DNA of 64,000 bases, from assembly GCF_028389875.1 (NCBI RefSeq), contig NC_084669.1, positions 36,742,731-36,806,730 on the forward strand, in the 5' to 3' direction. This document shows positions 1-14,500 of the stretch, piece by piece. The notes under the pieces were generated by a model. The model saw only the letters and a program-made list of their open reading frames with translations, made no database searches and was not told where the DNA came from. The DNA comes from Rhea pennata (taxonomy: Eukaryota > Chordata > Aves > Rheiformes > Rheidae). Position numbers and translations under genes: made by a program. How positions within the stretch are numbered: position 1 is the stretch's first letter; every line of letters begins with the position of its first letter.

Positions 1-2849
1 GATTTAATTAAAGTCTTAAAGATAGCCTGAGAAACAAAACCCATTCACCCATCAATATGATAAAAAGACTGCAAGCTCCATCAGACTCACCTACCTGCCT
101 CGTGAACGCGCTGGCTGGGAAAGCGAGGCAAAAATGGGGCTCTCTTCCATCTAATTCTTCAAACCAGCTCAGGCCACGTGCGACTTCCCCTCCAAACATG
201 CCTTCCCAGCAGGCTCAAAGGACCTTTCCTTCTCAAAGAACTTCTCTTGTATCACCTCCCCTTAAGGTCACACATTTAGGCAGACTCCCTGAACAAGTCT
301 TTTGGGTCCCCCTAGTTTCAGGGAGGACATGCCCAACTCGGTTGAAACCAGAGAACCTCAAGGGATTTAAGCACCTACTTCTCATTAAGCACGTGAGTAA
401 TTTTTTCCTGAATCGGAGCTCAAGTAACTAAACAAAAAAAAGCAAATATTTGCTAGAATGAAAACATCAAATGCTTGGCAGCTTTCGTTTTGCCTTGTCA
501 TTCTATTCATGGCTGCTGCAACCAGCTAATACCATTTAATTCCCAAGTTTTTTGGTCCGGGGGAGGCATGGTGTCATTCCGAGGCAATTCAAGACAGTTT
601 TGTTTATAGCTTTCTCAGTGAAATTAAAAGTGAAGAGGAAAAAAAAAAAAAAAAAGGATTCCCTGGGAGGGCGTTGATCGTTTTTTCAAAGTTAGCATTA
701 GCTTCATTTAGTCTCAAATCATCGCTTCAAAAAGCTGAAGTCAAGGCATCTCATTTCAAAAATGCTCAAAGAAATCTTTTTTCTTAAAATTGCTACTTTC
801 TGTTGTAATTATTTGTTGCGTTCAACACAAATAATTTCAGCTGACCTGAAACTGTATTTTTCAACAAATGCACTTATGTACATAAAAAAGGGGAAAAAGA
901 AAAAAAGTCTAGTTCTTTAGCCTGGATCATGCAAAATCACTAATTTTTAGTTGTTGGCCTTTAGCTTGAGAAAAACAGATGGAACAAATGGCTCAATAAA
1001 TGATTCTTCTCATGGGCGTATCAAAAGGGCAGACAAAAAGAACAAAAAACGAGCCAGGATATTCGAAAAGCGAAAAAAAAAAAAACTGCAAAGGGTAAAC
1101 AGATACCAACCACGAGAAATACCCGCTGGAGAGGCGCTCCAGCATCAACACCTGAACGCTGGCACTAGCAGTGCACGCTCCTGAGATGAGGTCGCACGCC
1201 CTGGCACCGCGTACGTACTCCCGCAAGCCCAAAGCCCCAACCTACGGAGCCGAGGCCTTTTCTTTCCCGCAGGCTGGCTCTTGGCCTTCAAAGGGCTCCA
1301 ACCAACAAGCAATAGGGGGTATTACCAGTTTTGGAGGAATTTCTCCAAGCAAGAGAGAAATGCCCTAAGCACCTGACTTTTTACAAAACTTGGCAGACCA
1401 TTAGAAAATCCGCACATCTACCTGGTTGCTGAACAGGGAAATACTCTTTCTGAGCCATCTCCACTGTATATTTTCTTCCGATATAAACATGAGTTAAGGT
1501 TATGGCTGAGTGCAATCTTCCCAGGAAAATGTTCAGATTACATCAATGTGACCTGCTAAAGCAATCTTAAATATCTACTGATGGTTCATTACAGCAGGTT
1601 ACTTTCCTTCCTGATGTAAAATTTATTCAATAGGTTGGGGGGAAATGAAAAGTCTCCAGGAAGGCATTGGGCATCACATTCACAAACGAGGACAACGCAA
1701 GGGACGGTCTTGACAAGTTCAAGAGTCTCTGTTTGCCCCTCTCGGCCAGATGAATTAAAACAGCTGCTCTCGAAGGACACGCAGCTGCGAGGGCTCCCAC
1801 CACCCTCCCGCAGAAAAACTGTTCAGACACCAGGCTGACAAGACAGCGTGGACGCTTACCAGCTTCCGTCTCCTCCGGAGGGAGGCCACAAGCTCACCAC
1901 CAGGTCTTGTCAGGGCGTGAAGACCCGAGGCGTCCCCTGGGTGAAGCAGGCCTGGAAGGACCAAGCAGAAACGGCCGGTGAGCGCAGTGGGTCAGCAATG
2001 CCCAGTGTCCCTTCCGCGTCCCCATCTTTGCTCCCCACTTGCAGCCTGCAATTCATCACATTGCCTTGCCCATCGGCTCGGCTCTGTCGGTCCAGCAGAT
2101 GCAACCCCTCGGAGCACCAAAACCAGGGAGCTGCGGTCACATGTGAGCCCTTTCTGATGGGCAGCTCTCCACCCCAAAGCTGTGGGCATTCCCACATCCA
2201 TAGGGTTAGGAGCGAGGGGGGACACCAGAGTGATTTCTCAACTGAGATGAGATTTGTGCTACCAAAACTGTTCTCCTAATGGGATGGACCCTGCATGACC
2301 CACCTTCTGCATGCCGGTGCTCGTGGGTCGCCTTCTTCTCTGCTCTGGCTCCTTCTCCTCCTGGCAGCAGCTCCGGTGCCTGCTGCTACCTAAAGAGGGG
2401 AATTAGTTAAAGAGGCACCAAATCCCGCCGAGATGGCCAAAGGTGGCAGAGTGGCTCTTCCCTCCCTGTGGGTCACGCTCAAAGCAGGGCTGGCTTCAAG
2501 CACACCCCAGCTTGCTCAGGCCCTCCGAGGATGGGCATTTCACAGCCTCTTGGGGCCACAGTGCCAACACTCGACCACTTTCTTCTCCTGCCTCTGTCTT
2601 CTCTACTGTAGTTGAGGACCACAGAGGAGTTGTCTTCTCCTCAGCCTTTCTCCCCTCTGGGCCAAACAAACCCAACTCCCTCTGGGCCACTATACGCACT
2701 AGCCCCCAACCCTCTTAAAGGCCAAATTCACCTACCTCTCTTGGAGCACAAGGAACCCAAAACCAAAAGAAAACTCATCTTCCCCCTCAGCCCCACATAG
2801 TTCCTATTGGGTCAGCTCCTCATTCTGCACAGCCTCCTTCCAATTTTCT

Positions 2850-3320
2850 GTGTTATTCATGCATCTTAATTAATGATTCAGATCATTAATATTTTTGGAG
2901 CAGAAATTCTTCCCATCTCTAAAGCGGCTGTGCCAATTCTTAGCCCTAATTTCAAACAACATATTTTGTTTAAGCTTTCTGCAAGAAAACAGCTTGAGAC
3001 CAAAGACTTTTCTGTCTTTCCACAAGAGAATTATTCAGAACGCTATCAGAAAAATCTTAACACACCTTCATCTGCAAAAGGGCTTTTTTCCAGCACTGCT
3101 ACACAGTACACCCACCTATAGCTGCGCACAGGAACACAATCAATACATGTTAATTAAGCTGTAGCCCACTCCAATTAAAATTATAGGATCTGAAGGACAG
3201 ACATTTATTTTTGTCAGTAAATTAATTTCAGCATCCATTAATTTTAAGTTTAATTTTCAAATTATATATCACTTTAACAATAAATAATTCCTCTCATTAC
3301 AGAAAAAACATATGGAGTAG
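2850..3320. promoter_or_regulatory. Candidate conserved non-coding block (AT-rich, homeobox cores)
   Basis: The block has repeated TTAATTAATG, CATTAATA and TTAATTAAGC type cores, almost no CpG, and no repeat signature that I recognise. Such composition is common in conserved enhancers near developmental genes. No conservation data are available here, so the call rests on composition only. Confidence 0.25.
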
Positions 3321-6165
3321 AAAGATAAAATGGGAAAGACTTAGACCTAGTCAGGAATATATTCTCAGGCACTTCCTTCTCCTTCAGCACATCAGCAACC
3401 CCATTTTTGTCAGCAAACTGGGCTCTTTTGAAAATTTGGCTGGATAGTACAGTGCTGAAATAAGAACAGAGATTCTTTGAAAAATCTCACCTCCTTCTCT
3501 GCTGGGAACATGAAAGCCTGGCTGTGAAATCTCTGTGTTTTAGGATAGCTGAAACTTTGTACACACTACTAAAATAAACACTTTTCCATGAAAATAAAAA
3601 TATTACTGTGTTAACAGTTTTTCTAAAGTATATAAAACAATTTTGGGGTATTTTTTGTTTTTTGTTTCTTGTTTCTTTTTAAAAAAAACAGCTTAACTGT
3701 TTCTGTCCATATCCCCAGCAGCCAGCACTGACTTTTAAAAACAAGTTTTGCGCAGAGCTCACTGCACTCAGCAGTTAATTAAACGTGGGGCAGAGCAGCA
3801 ATGCTTTAGGTCTTCTTTTCCCAGCAGATACTGGGGGACAAACGCTCTGGGCTGGCCCGGACACAAGCTTTTAACCCTCAGCATCTTCGTGCCGAAGGAC
3901 CACCCAGCGGCTCACCTCTCAGTGCCCGTCACCTCCACCTCCGGGCTTTGAAAGGTCTCTGCTCCACCTCCGTGCAGAACCAAATATCCCAAGTCGTTTT
4001 TTAAAGCAGCAGGAGGAAGAGTGCCCGGCACCTGCCTACCATAGCTCTCCCCTCGAAGGAGCGTTTCTCCCCTCCTCGCAGCCCACTGTCACTTCCCTCC
4101 TTGGGATCCCGCTGGAGGCTTCCACTACGGAGACTCTCGCTGTCCTCTGCCACACGTTCTCGAGGCATCGCTTGGCCTTGGTGACCACATCTTTCCACGG
4201 CAACCTGCCCGCCTTCTCCACGGCGCGATGGCTCCTGTTAGCGTGATCAACGCCTCTAAAGCTGGCCCGCGCTTGGAGACCCTGCTGCAGGAGGTGGCTG
4301 AGTCCCCCCCTCACCCTGGAGGACTGCTTTGCTGAAGTCGAGGGGATTCCTCCTGCAAGCAAGAGCACTGCAGCCTGGACCCCGATTTCCACACGTTGGC
4401 ACGGAAGCAATGAGGAGATAACCTTGTGCTTTGAAAAGGTGGAAAGATGGATCAACAGCTTGGAAAAAAGTCTTTCAGCAGGGACAGGCCGGACCTACAT
4501 AACGCAGCAGATTCAGCAGGCTCCACACCAGCAGCAGAGGCTGACAAGGGACAGGGCAGAGAAAGAGAAACTAAACAAAACAGCATACTTCCTAGCAATC
4601 TTTTTGTTTCCTTAGCTTTTGCAGATATTTGAGCATTTAAAAATGCTGAAGTGATTCCTCCACCCAGCTGTGCTGCCAAATTCCCATATTTATGGCATCG
4701 GTGTGCATGTTGCTATAGAGATAATTAATTAATGCAACATAACAAATTCAGGAGTTTTATTACTTTGCAGGTAAACACAGAACTGGAAAGAGAGGGGAGG
4801 GTAGGAAACCTTGCTTCTAAAAAGCAATATCTTTAATGATCCTCTGAGCACAGAGTGAGTTGGGCCCAAAAATCATTTCCTTGGTACATGAAATGTGCTG
4901 CATTTGGTGTAATCATAGTCATTATGAACCCAGAAGAGAATTAGAAGAACAGCAGTAAAGATGAATGAAGGTTCATCTGAACAATTGCAGGTGGAGGAAA
5001 GAAAGGTCTTCAAGCTTCCAGCAAAACTCCTCCTCTTAACTTGGCCAAAACACGTTAGATCGCCAGGCGCTCGGCCAGGGAAGCAGTAGCATGTGATGTC
5101 CTAGTGACTGACTCCAAACATGCAAGGCTCTCTCCCAAGAGTCCTCAGATGCCGGTCTCCCCAGAAACGAGCTTTTCAGGGGTGCCCACTTGCTACAGAA
5201 GAGCCGCTGCAGGATGAGAAAGCGCAGCTTCCTCTCGTGGGTCCTTCTGATCAAGCCAGTGATAAGAAAGGGGTTTGGGGCAACCTGTTGGCACCCGAGA
5301 AGACTCAGCACCACACACCAGCCACGGGACAGCAGGTCTCCCCAGGGATTTCTCCTGCCGCGGGTGGGCCACATAAGGAGGCATGAGGTGAGTCCACAAA
5401 CGTTCACATTTCTCATAGGTAGTTGCCTCCTGACTGTCAGGTTGGAGTTTACAGCTGACACAGCCTTCAGCAACTTGTCAGTGCGTCCAGTGAGACGACT
5501 CAAATTCACTGATGACAGAAATACCTCTACCACAGAGTTTGCTTTTTTACGTATAACTAGGCCAATAAAGGATGCTGTTGAGCATTCAAGCAGGTGCCAC
5601 ACTTTCAGTTCGCTTCAATTTTGCCATTTCTGTCAATTTAGAAAATTAAAATCAATCCTCTCTTGGAGTGGAGCCTTATTTTATTACTTATCCTGTGCTA
5701 ACTGGAATCTTTTTGACATTCCTTTCGGTTCAGGGTCTCTGCCTTCTGAGGTTAGAAACAAGCACCACAAAAATTACGTCAGTTAATCCTCTGAACGCTA
5801 CCGTTCATCAGCAAAGGTACTTCTGCACCCGGGAAGCAAAGGGGAAAATGCTTTGCGAGATGCACGCACACATGCAGAATAAACAGGCAGAAAGCTCTGT
5901 CTGGGGACAGAAGCAACATCAAACAGCATTTATCTTCTGCAACCGAGACAGCTCTAGTTACAGTTCAAACTTCATTGTCACACCAGGAGTGAAGGCGTCT
6001 GCAATCCTTTCCACTTCTTGGAACTGTCCGGGTCAAACAAAACAAACAAAAAAAGAAAATGCCAGGGCCATTTGCCAGAAAGGCTAGAAGCCCAAGATAC
6101 CTCTGCCCAGCTCATAAGCCATCTCTGCATTACATTATCTCAATAAAAACACAGAAACATGTAGG

Positions 6166-6211
6166 ACAATATAAAAGCTTTTATGAAAAACGCGTGCAGC
6201 TTTTATATTGT
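6166..6211. repeat. Perfect 14-bp inverted repeat (hairpin)
   Basis: ACAATATAAAAGCT at 6166-6179 is exactly matched by its reverse complement at 6198-6211, leaving an 18-base loop. The stem is AT-rich. It is too short for a typical microRNA precursor, and no known element is recognised. Confidence 0.7.
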
Positions 6212-8465
6212 ATTTATATCGCATTCATGTTCAACACAGTTGAGGAAAACCAGAATAAAAGATGCCCAAGTATTAAATGCATTATGATCTGTTTGGAGAC
6301 TTCAGGATCAGCTACCAACTCTTTAGAGGCTCAGCTACTTTCAGCAAGATAATTTGCACGGAGTCATTAAAATCCAGAGCTTACTGCATACCATCTGCAA
6401 GCAGAGATAGTTTCTCTATTCCCAAGCCGTAGCTGCTTTCCTGGCAGGCTGCTGCTCTGACCTGTTGCAAGGCTTCCTCCCGTCTGTCTGCAGGGTACTC
6501 CCCGAGGAGACGGGTCCATCTTCAGGGGGCGGTTTGGCTGCAGAAATAGAGTGGCAGAAGTCAATCAGACAGCTTTCATGAGACAATTAGAGTGGCAATA
6601 CCCCAAGCCAGCAAAATATTTGCTCGATCTGCACAAAAAACAGAGCAAAGCACAATTCTGCATTGACCAGCTGCTGCTGCATAGGTTTGTAACTAGAATA
6701 AAGAGAGAACACATTTTTCCTAAACCCAGTCAACAACCCAACCCAGACAGCAGAGGCACAAACACGTCTATAGTGAGAGCAACAATGGGCAATTTAGCTT
6801 GATTATATCCTTGCAGATCTTCCTTTTCGTAATAGTTTGCTTTATTCTGAGTGCAGACTGTTTTTTCTTTTTTTCTTTTTTTTTCCCCAAGCATCAGCTC
6901 TTGTAACCAAAAGTTATCATTAGCTCCTGATTAAAGAAGGCTTTAAATAAAGAGTGGAAACAAGTTCAAACAGAGACGTGCTGCTGCATCTCAGGCCTAT
7001 CGTACCAGGCTGACTGCTGCAAATGTCAGTTTTGTTTACTGGTTGGAGCTCACTTATTTGCAGGCGAGATAAAACTGGGAATGCTGGGCCAGATGGGACA
7101 AAGGAAAACCAGAACAGAAAGGAAGAGGGAAAGAAAGAGGCAAACACGGAGCCCACGTGCCCATGCAGATCCCTGTCGTGGTAGCGCGTGCTGGCAACAC
7201 GCACGCAGGTGTGCACATGGCCGCAGCCCGTCACAAATTAAATAAGCTTTACCGGCAAGAGCCTGACCTTTTCCATCTTCCCCCCAGAAGAAATCAAGCT
7301 CCATAGGGGACCGGGAAGTGGGCTAGAAATAGCAAAGATAAGGTCAATCGTCAGAAGCACAGAAGACTGAAGGGGAAAGACAGACAGGTGAGCAGACATC
7401 AGGAAAGCCCCAAATACTGCAAGTCACTGTATTGCAAATTCCCGCAACACACAGCCCACCGCCACCGAGACAAGGGCGGCCAAGAGGAGGAGCTCCCTTT
7501 CCACCCCTAGCAGCGCAGATACCCTGGCATCCTCCTTGTCACCTGGAAGCTCAGGAATATCAAACACACGCAGTCGGCGGTGACCGGGGTTTCCCCGTTC
7601 CTACCGTAACGGCAGCGTACGCGGCTCCCGACAGCACGGTCAGGAGCAGGAAAGGTGAACTAAATACAAAGCAATTGCATTGCATCCTGCCTTTTAAACA
7701 CAATGCTTAACTAACTCCGCTGGGGCTTTTTTGCTAGAGCTGCCTGTATTTCCACAGCACAAGGCGAGGAAAACGCTTGCTCTCTCTGCACGGTGCGGCT
7801 GCACCGCCGGGCAAGCCTCAGGCTGGCATCAAGCTAACCGGAGATCGGGCCCTCGGACTGCATCAGCCCAGCCCTAACTTCTCCCGAAGAAACCTGCAGC
7901 CAGACAAAAGTCTTCTACTGATCCTGCTGAATCTCACGTGGAATCCAAGCCAGCATCATGGCAGGGCTTCGGTCCTTGGACGGGAGAGGAGAAACCAAGC
8001 TCTCTCTCCACCACCTCCAACATCTACGGTAAGTAATGCTAAACTCTACAAATGCATAAAAACCAGCAAGAGAGTAAAGCAAGGGGAAGAGGAGGACAAC
8101 AACCAAAACCAGATGCTGCCATGCAGCTGGCATCTCCACTTCTCCCGAGATGCTGATGAAGGCAAACACTGCGGCTTGACAGACCTCCGTCGGCTGCCCT
8201 CTTCCTGCTAACAGGAAATTTAAATCAACCCTGTTGTATTTAATCATCTTCTCCTCTTAAATAATAAACCAGGAGGAAAGGAAATGGATTTATTCATGTC
8301 ACTAACTGTCAGAAAAAAAAAAAACGTTTACTAGGCTAAAATAACCTGGGCTCTTAAAGAGCAAAAAAGGAACCACAACAACAACAAAACACATACACAC
8401 AAAAAAAAAAAACACCTCAGGGAGAGGGAGCCGTGTTAGACCCTCAGCTCTGTGCAAGAGAGGGG

Positions 8466-8520
8466 TGAATCACAGAATCAGTAAGGCTGAAAGGGACCTC
8501 TGGAGATCATCTAGGTAGAC
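8466..8520 (-). mobile_element. CR1: CR1 LINE 3' end fragment
   Basis: The + strand reads AATCACAGAATC, then a GGCTGAAAGGGACCTCTGGAG block and ATCATCTAG. This is the reverse complement of the conserved last ~55 bases of avian CR1 elements, so the element runs on the - strand. It is severely truncated at its 5' side, as is usual for CR1. Confidence 0.85.
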
Positions 8521-11500
8521 GTTGAGGTGAGACTTTGGTGAGGTCTGTTCAGCAGAGGTTCATAGGGAAAGGCAGCGAAAGCAGGGCAGCAGACCAGTCG
8601 ATGGAGCGGAGCTGTTGGCTTTGAGGGCCAGCCTTCGGATCGGGCTGCGCGCATCCGTTCTTCAAGTGGAACCTCGTGGGATCCACGCCAAAGGACCACA
8701 GCGTCGCACCCGCACGCTCGCTCGCGAGTTTGCCTGGCTGCTGGCTGGCTGCCGTGCCTCGACCCGCCGCCCTGCTGCCCCCCTCCACAGATCACCCTCT
8801 CCAAAACACTTTGAACAGAAAAGAGATGGCAGAAGCAGACGTAAAAGCAGCTATTTGTGCCTAAGGGAGGGGTCAGGAGATACAGAAGGCTCTAGAAGTA
8901 ACTAAGAAAACTCAATGTGTCAAGAAAAAAAAAAACACAACTTTTGAGCGTTACTGAGAAACGCTCCCAGTTTGGTCATGCAGTGCATGCCCTGCAGAAC
9001 TCCTTGCCACAGGGCCCAAAACATAAATGTTTAGGCAAGCCCACGGAAGCCCATCAAGGACAATTAAACACAGAGTTACAGATTAACTTCCAGCTCAGGA
9101 AGCTGCAAACACCCCAGAAGGAAAAGCAGCAAGACAGAGGCTTGAGGTCCTCCTTCACAGCATCATCGGATTCTGCTCTCAGCAGAGACCCGCCAGGGAA
9201 CGCACGGACCTTCACACTCAGCCCTTTGCATCTGCTGCAGACAAAACAGCTGACGGCCAGATTTCACTCTAGCGTGGTGCAGGGAGTGAGAGGCTGCTGT
9301 AGCACTGTTGTGTGCTCTTTTTCAGGACAGCCATGGACAGCTATACCAGCACATCCCTAGGACTCCCTTCATCTCCTGCCAACAGGTAGCTGGGGGCAGG
9401 CTCTGAGGACATCCAGCTGTCCAACCTTACTCGTCCTTCATGACGCCCAAGCAATGGCTTTGCAATTGTGGGTAGGAATAAGGATCAGTTCACCGGAGCA
9501 GGGGCTTCAACTAGCTAAGAAAGCCTTCCCGGAGCAGACAACAGCACATCCTTCCAGAACGAGGGGTGAAAAGCCGTGAAGATATCCCAGGCCCCCTACA
9601 ACTCATTTCATCCAGTTCCCTCCCAATCTGCTCCTTTCTCTCTTACAAGCCACCATCACATTTATATTGAGGTCCACAGCTGGAACCCTGTATAAAGCTA
9701 TTTCTTGGTGTTCTGAGCACAAACCAAAGCCTTTCAGAACTGACCTGTACTTAACTTGTTATTTCTCAGCCTGGGAGACACTCTGCTGGTGGGATCTAAC
9801 AGCACAGCAAAGGCACAGTGGGATCCAAACCAACAGCTCGCATCTCCAGCCTGAGGGTCAGAGGCAACAGCCACGTGCAGAAAGCAGCCAGCAGGAGCAC
9901 TCGCCACCAACAGTGCAGCAAGCCTCTCAGCCAGCTGGAAAGGAGGGAGAACTGTGGAGTCTTCTCTTACTCAAAAGAAGAAGAAGAAGAAAAGAAAAAA
10001 CAACTAACCAAACTTTGGGCTCGCTGACACCTAGAAAAGCTGAGAGAAGAGCAGCAAGAGAAATCACTGCAAAGCCATAGTTGGACAAGCTCATCGTGGA
10101 CAATATTGAAATAGCTGAATCCAGTAACAGGCTGTTTTTCCCCAGAAACTGGGCCCTTCATTGCAGTCCTCAAGGGACAGGCAATGGAGACAGATTTCTT
10201 CCTGCCTTCCCCAGAACGAAATCAGGACACTAGTGACAAAAGGAGCTCACCTGCTGCACAGTGGCCTTCGCTATTCCAGCAGCATGACTCAGAGGTGGTT
10301 AAACCACCATGTGCGTCACATGCAGCTCAGTAAGAGCCAAAAGGCACGTCAGTCACCAGCAGTTCAGCCTTCCCTTGGACTGCAAGGACCCAAGGTGCAC
10401 TGGATGCTTCCTCCAGACACCTGGAGGCACAGGAACATCGGTTCCTGGTTCTCAAACCTGTTCTCACACAGAAACAAATTCCTCTGTGGCAACCGATGCC
10501 TCATTGGTAGCGAGAAGCAGGCCACACGATAAAAAAATGGGGAAGGTGGTGAGCCTGGGGGCTGCATAAAAATGCTGTTACGTTGCTCGAAGGGTCAGGA
10601 GGTTTGGGCTCACAGAGCAGCGCCAATGTTGGATGCAGCTTCCCCAGGAGCACCTTCTAGGGAGCTTGTACAAATTCTCTGCTGCAGCTCATGTTCCCTC
10701 TGCATTCAGGAATATTTGCTGAAACTGAATTTTACAAGCATATGAGAGAACATTTCAAATTGAAATCCAAACTGATACATGGGGACATTCATAATGCAAA
10801 AGGCATCTGAATTATCTGGCTCTCCCTGCTTACTTGGAGCCACCTTCCCAAAGGAGGAGAAATCATATTGGAAGCCATCACCTTGCAGGACTGGATCCTG
10901 TGGGAGACACCTATCGCACCAAAGAAGCATGCACCTCCAGGAGGAGCAAGTTTCCATGACAGAGCGGCAAACTTCTATCTTCAGAGCTCCTTCAAGGAGC
11001 TAAATAAACTTGGAAGTGGAGCCAAAACCCAAAGAGGTAAAGTACACAGCCCATGGTGAGGAACTGAGGTGAATTAAGGCTCTGTGATGTTTTAAGCAAC
11101 CTGACACGATTTAGGTTTCAAGCTAAGGCTAAAAGAATTAGCAACCCACCTGGTTTTCCCAGTATCCCATCCCATTAAACATGGAGCATTGTGAAGGGGC
11201 ACAAGAGAGACCTTCAATGCATTCCCACCAAGAGAAACCCCCAAACCGACTAGATTCCAAATAAAAATCTGTACAATTAAAAAAAAAAAGACAAAGATAT
11301 CCACAGAACATCAACAGCAACAAGAAGTATTTGCACGTTACAGCTCGCATGAGAAATCCCTGCATATGAAACACAGCCAAACAGGATCTGAGAAGCATGA
11401 GAGACAGCGGAGTTCACCAGTCCCAAAGCCACGGTAAGGCGTGGAGACAGTCAGCAAACGAGCCTCATGCAAGAAATGAGGACAACAGCGACCTTGAGCT

Positions 11501-14500
11501 AAGAACGCATTTGTAATAGATCTATAAAGATGCCAATCTCCTATTTATATAGTAGATAAATACCTGCGCAGCTACATAGGAAGCCATGCATAAAAATTCT
11601 GCACCAAGCTCACCAGAAAACTCCAAGCCAGTGACTTCTGTTCCCCTTCTCTGTATCAATCTACTGCAAAGCTGTACTAAATGCCTCTTTTCCTCCCCAT
11701 AGATAACAAGAAAAAACCTAAATGCTGTGCGTTTTATCTGAACTATCAGCATCTGCTAGGCCTGCCTTTAACTAGGCAGACCGCAATCATGGAAGAAAAG
11801 AGAGAAAAATCCTTGCTGCTTATTCAAAGGCTGGAAATGTTTCACAGCCCTGGTTGTTACAGGGTGATTTTCTTGCATCTCTCTTCAAACGGAAAAGCAG
11901 CATGGGAAAAACTAGAGCTCTAAAGTGGCAGCTGGAGCGACCAAGCGAAATGTTTGGGGGAAAAGCAAAAAAGACTGTGCAAAATCATTCCTGTTGGACA
12001 GACATCTCCAAAGGCCCTTGACAAGCCAAGGGGGTACACCAGGCACGCACACAGGCCCAAATTCTCCCGGGTTGCATTTCCTACCACCACCTTCCAGTTT
12101 GCTGCTGGCTCTCCCAGTCTCTGACCCATCACGACTCGCCTCCCACTGCAGCGCTATTTGCAACCGTCTGGACCCTGCTCTGAAAAATGACAATGTTAAA
12201 GGTGCAAGTTCTGACAAAGCATCAGCTCATACCTCTCAATATCTTTTTTCAAAAACATTCACCTTTCATGCTCTGCACAGTGCCACACCTATGCTATTAG
12301 CTGCTCGAGAGCATCGATAGCTGAAAGATCAAAAAAAAAAAGTGAAACAGCACTTTGCAAGGTCAAAACATTTTCTAAGGAGAGCTACCTGGGAAAGCAA
12401 CTTGAAAAGAATACCCAACAACACACTCGCCAGCTCCCCAACACCTCACATTTCTGGTGCAAGACACGGAGAGCCAAGAAGCCCGTGGGTGGCCATCCAA
12501 AAGCTTTTCTTTCCACAAAGCGCTCTGCTGGCAGAGTGCTCGTGCGTCCCCTGCTCTGCTCCCAAGACAGATTTGCCAAGAGCTTGGCTCCTGCCAAGAC
12601 GTGATCAAAAGAGATGTTGACGTCTGCCAGAACAGCAGCTCTCTGTACTCTCTCAGTACTGCAGAGGCAAAATCCAAGCGCCCCAAGATGAACATCGTGT
12701 AGTAATACATGCTTAAATAATACGTTTATTGCATCCTCTGATTGCAACTTTAACAAGGCACAAGCTTTACAGCTAATATTTTGGAAAACTGCTATGTGTT
12801 TTACGGCAAGCCAAGAATTTGCAGAAGAATGACTCTCACCTAAGTTTACTTCTTCCATCAGGGGGCTAAATAGATTTTTCACATAAAATTACATATCACA
12901 TTGTGCCTATAAAAAGATGCAGCTGTAAATGTCCCAATTTCATCCTTGCAGCTGAAAGTTAGTACCACAACGAGCAGAAATTCATACAGCAAAACGGCTA
13001 GCTGCAAAAGATCTTCCACCTGTCTGGAAAACTCTTCCTTCAATGCCGCGTTACTGCGCCCGCCACGGCCCCTGCCAGATGCTCAGCTGGGGCTGCCTTG
13101 TCGCTGCGCGGCATGCAAAGCTGGGGAGCCAGTGTGTGTGTGGCTATTGTTTAAAGTCAACATTCCCCACCTTTTTTTTTTGTTTTTTGTTTTTTTTTTA
13201 AATCAGAGAAGAATTAACCTTCTCCAAAAAAACGCACAGACCATCCCCTGCGGCGCTGACACAACAGCATTCATTTGCAAGCAGATGAAAGTTGAACTTA
13301 AACGTCAAACGTTCACTTATCACCACTAACCTAGCTCCCCCGCATACACTTTAGTCTCGTGGGCATGTGTCTTATTTGCAATTAAGCGGGCTCACGAGCG
13401 CATTTGCAGAGCCGTTTTCGTTCCTTTCTGTTTGCGAGCGCTTCCCCAGCCTACTCGATCATCTCCTCCGGCCAACCAGTTGTCCCCTGTGGCAGGCTAG
13501 GAGATGTCAGAGAATCCTTAAGGAAAAGCCACCTAGGAAAAAAAGATCTATAGGAAATAAATCAGGAATCCTTCTAAGGCTGGGAAGTGGAAAAAGAATT
13601 TGGGTACTGCTTTCATCTTCATGTTTGTCAAAGCCAGAAGAGCGAGCAGTAGAACATCAGCCCGCTCCATTATCATTTCTCAAGAGTTGCTCCTCAGTAC
13701 AACAACTACATACAATCTTTTCAGTTTGGTAATTGTTGTTTTTTTTCCCCCCAATAATCACAAAGAGAAACTGCTGAAAGGTTTGGGCAATAGGTTTCTT
13801 AAAGAGCTGTTGACAACTCCCAGGAAACTTTTACATTTAGAGTGCATTCTGCCTACATTTCATATATTTTCTGTGCTTCTTAAGTTCATCAATTTAGCAC
13901 ACAAAGCTATTTGCATGAAAATAGCATCTTGAGAGTTTCTTACGGAAGACTAACAATACCTTTCTTTTAAAAAAAATACATAATTGTAGAATTATGTGTT
14001 GAACATCTCAGGTAGCTGGGGTAAGAGGAGAATGAAGCACAAAACTGATTGCAAACATTTTTCTTTCATTTTAGATCCCATCAAGTTCTCATTCTCCAGC
14101 TGCCACTCACAATGGTACTCCTGGATACATTAATCTAGTGCCATTATGATTCTCTAAAGGCAAAGAGTGGTTTTATTAAAGCAAAGACAAATGAATTTAA
14201 TGGTTTGACTATCTGCGTTTCTAAAAATACACAGACTTCCTCTTGACCTGCAGGTAGCAAATTTTATGTTGATATATTCCTGAACTATACTCTCTCCCAG
14301 AGAAAGATAAAACAGCCCATTTGGTAAGCATCCCTTTCTCAAAGCCCTAGAAAAATGACTAGAACCTACAATGCATCCGACAGGTCAGTGGAGTGTTAGC
14401 TGGGAGAAGAAAACTACAGCCTAGTGAGATGGTCCCACATAAACCCACAGGACTACGAGCTGTGCCAAGGTGCAATTTGTAGTGGTGAAGCGTTGCGCAA

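Larger units (their letters stand above)
1..8465. other. Intergenic, no gene recognised
   Basis: I see no exon or RNA gene that I can support here. The stretch is mixed: moderately GC-rich blocks (about 1100-2700, 3750-4500, 7400-8200) alternate with AT-rich blocks rich in TAATTA-type homeobox cores (about 2850-3320 and 4680-4960). Short poly-A runs occur near 640 and 1075 and T-rich runs near 3650 and 6860. A hairpin and a doubly open ORF region are listed separately. By comparison with human gene order this is the space between PCBD1 and UNC5B; that is inference. Confidence 0.6.

Noticed and set aside
8-199. A - strand open segment ending at a donor-like GTAGGTGAGT near 95
   Set aside because: The encoded residues match nothing I recognise, and no partner exon was found in the window (downstream would lie off the left edge).
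12385-12882. A 165-codon - strand open frame
   Set aside because: I find no familiar protein sequence, no flanking splice sites with partners and no promoter-like sequence.
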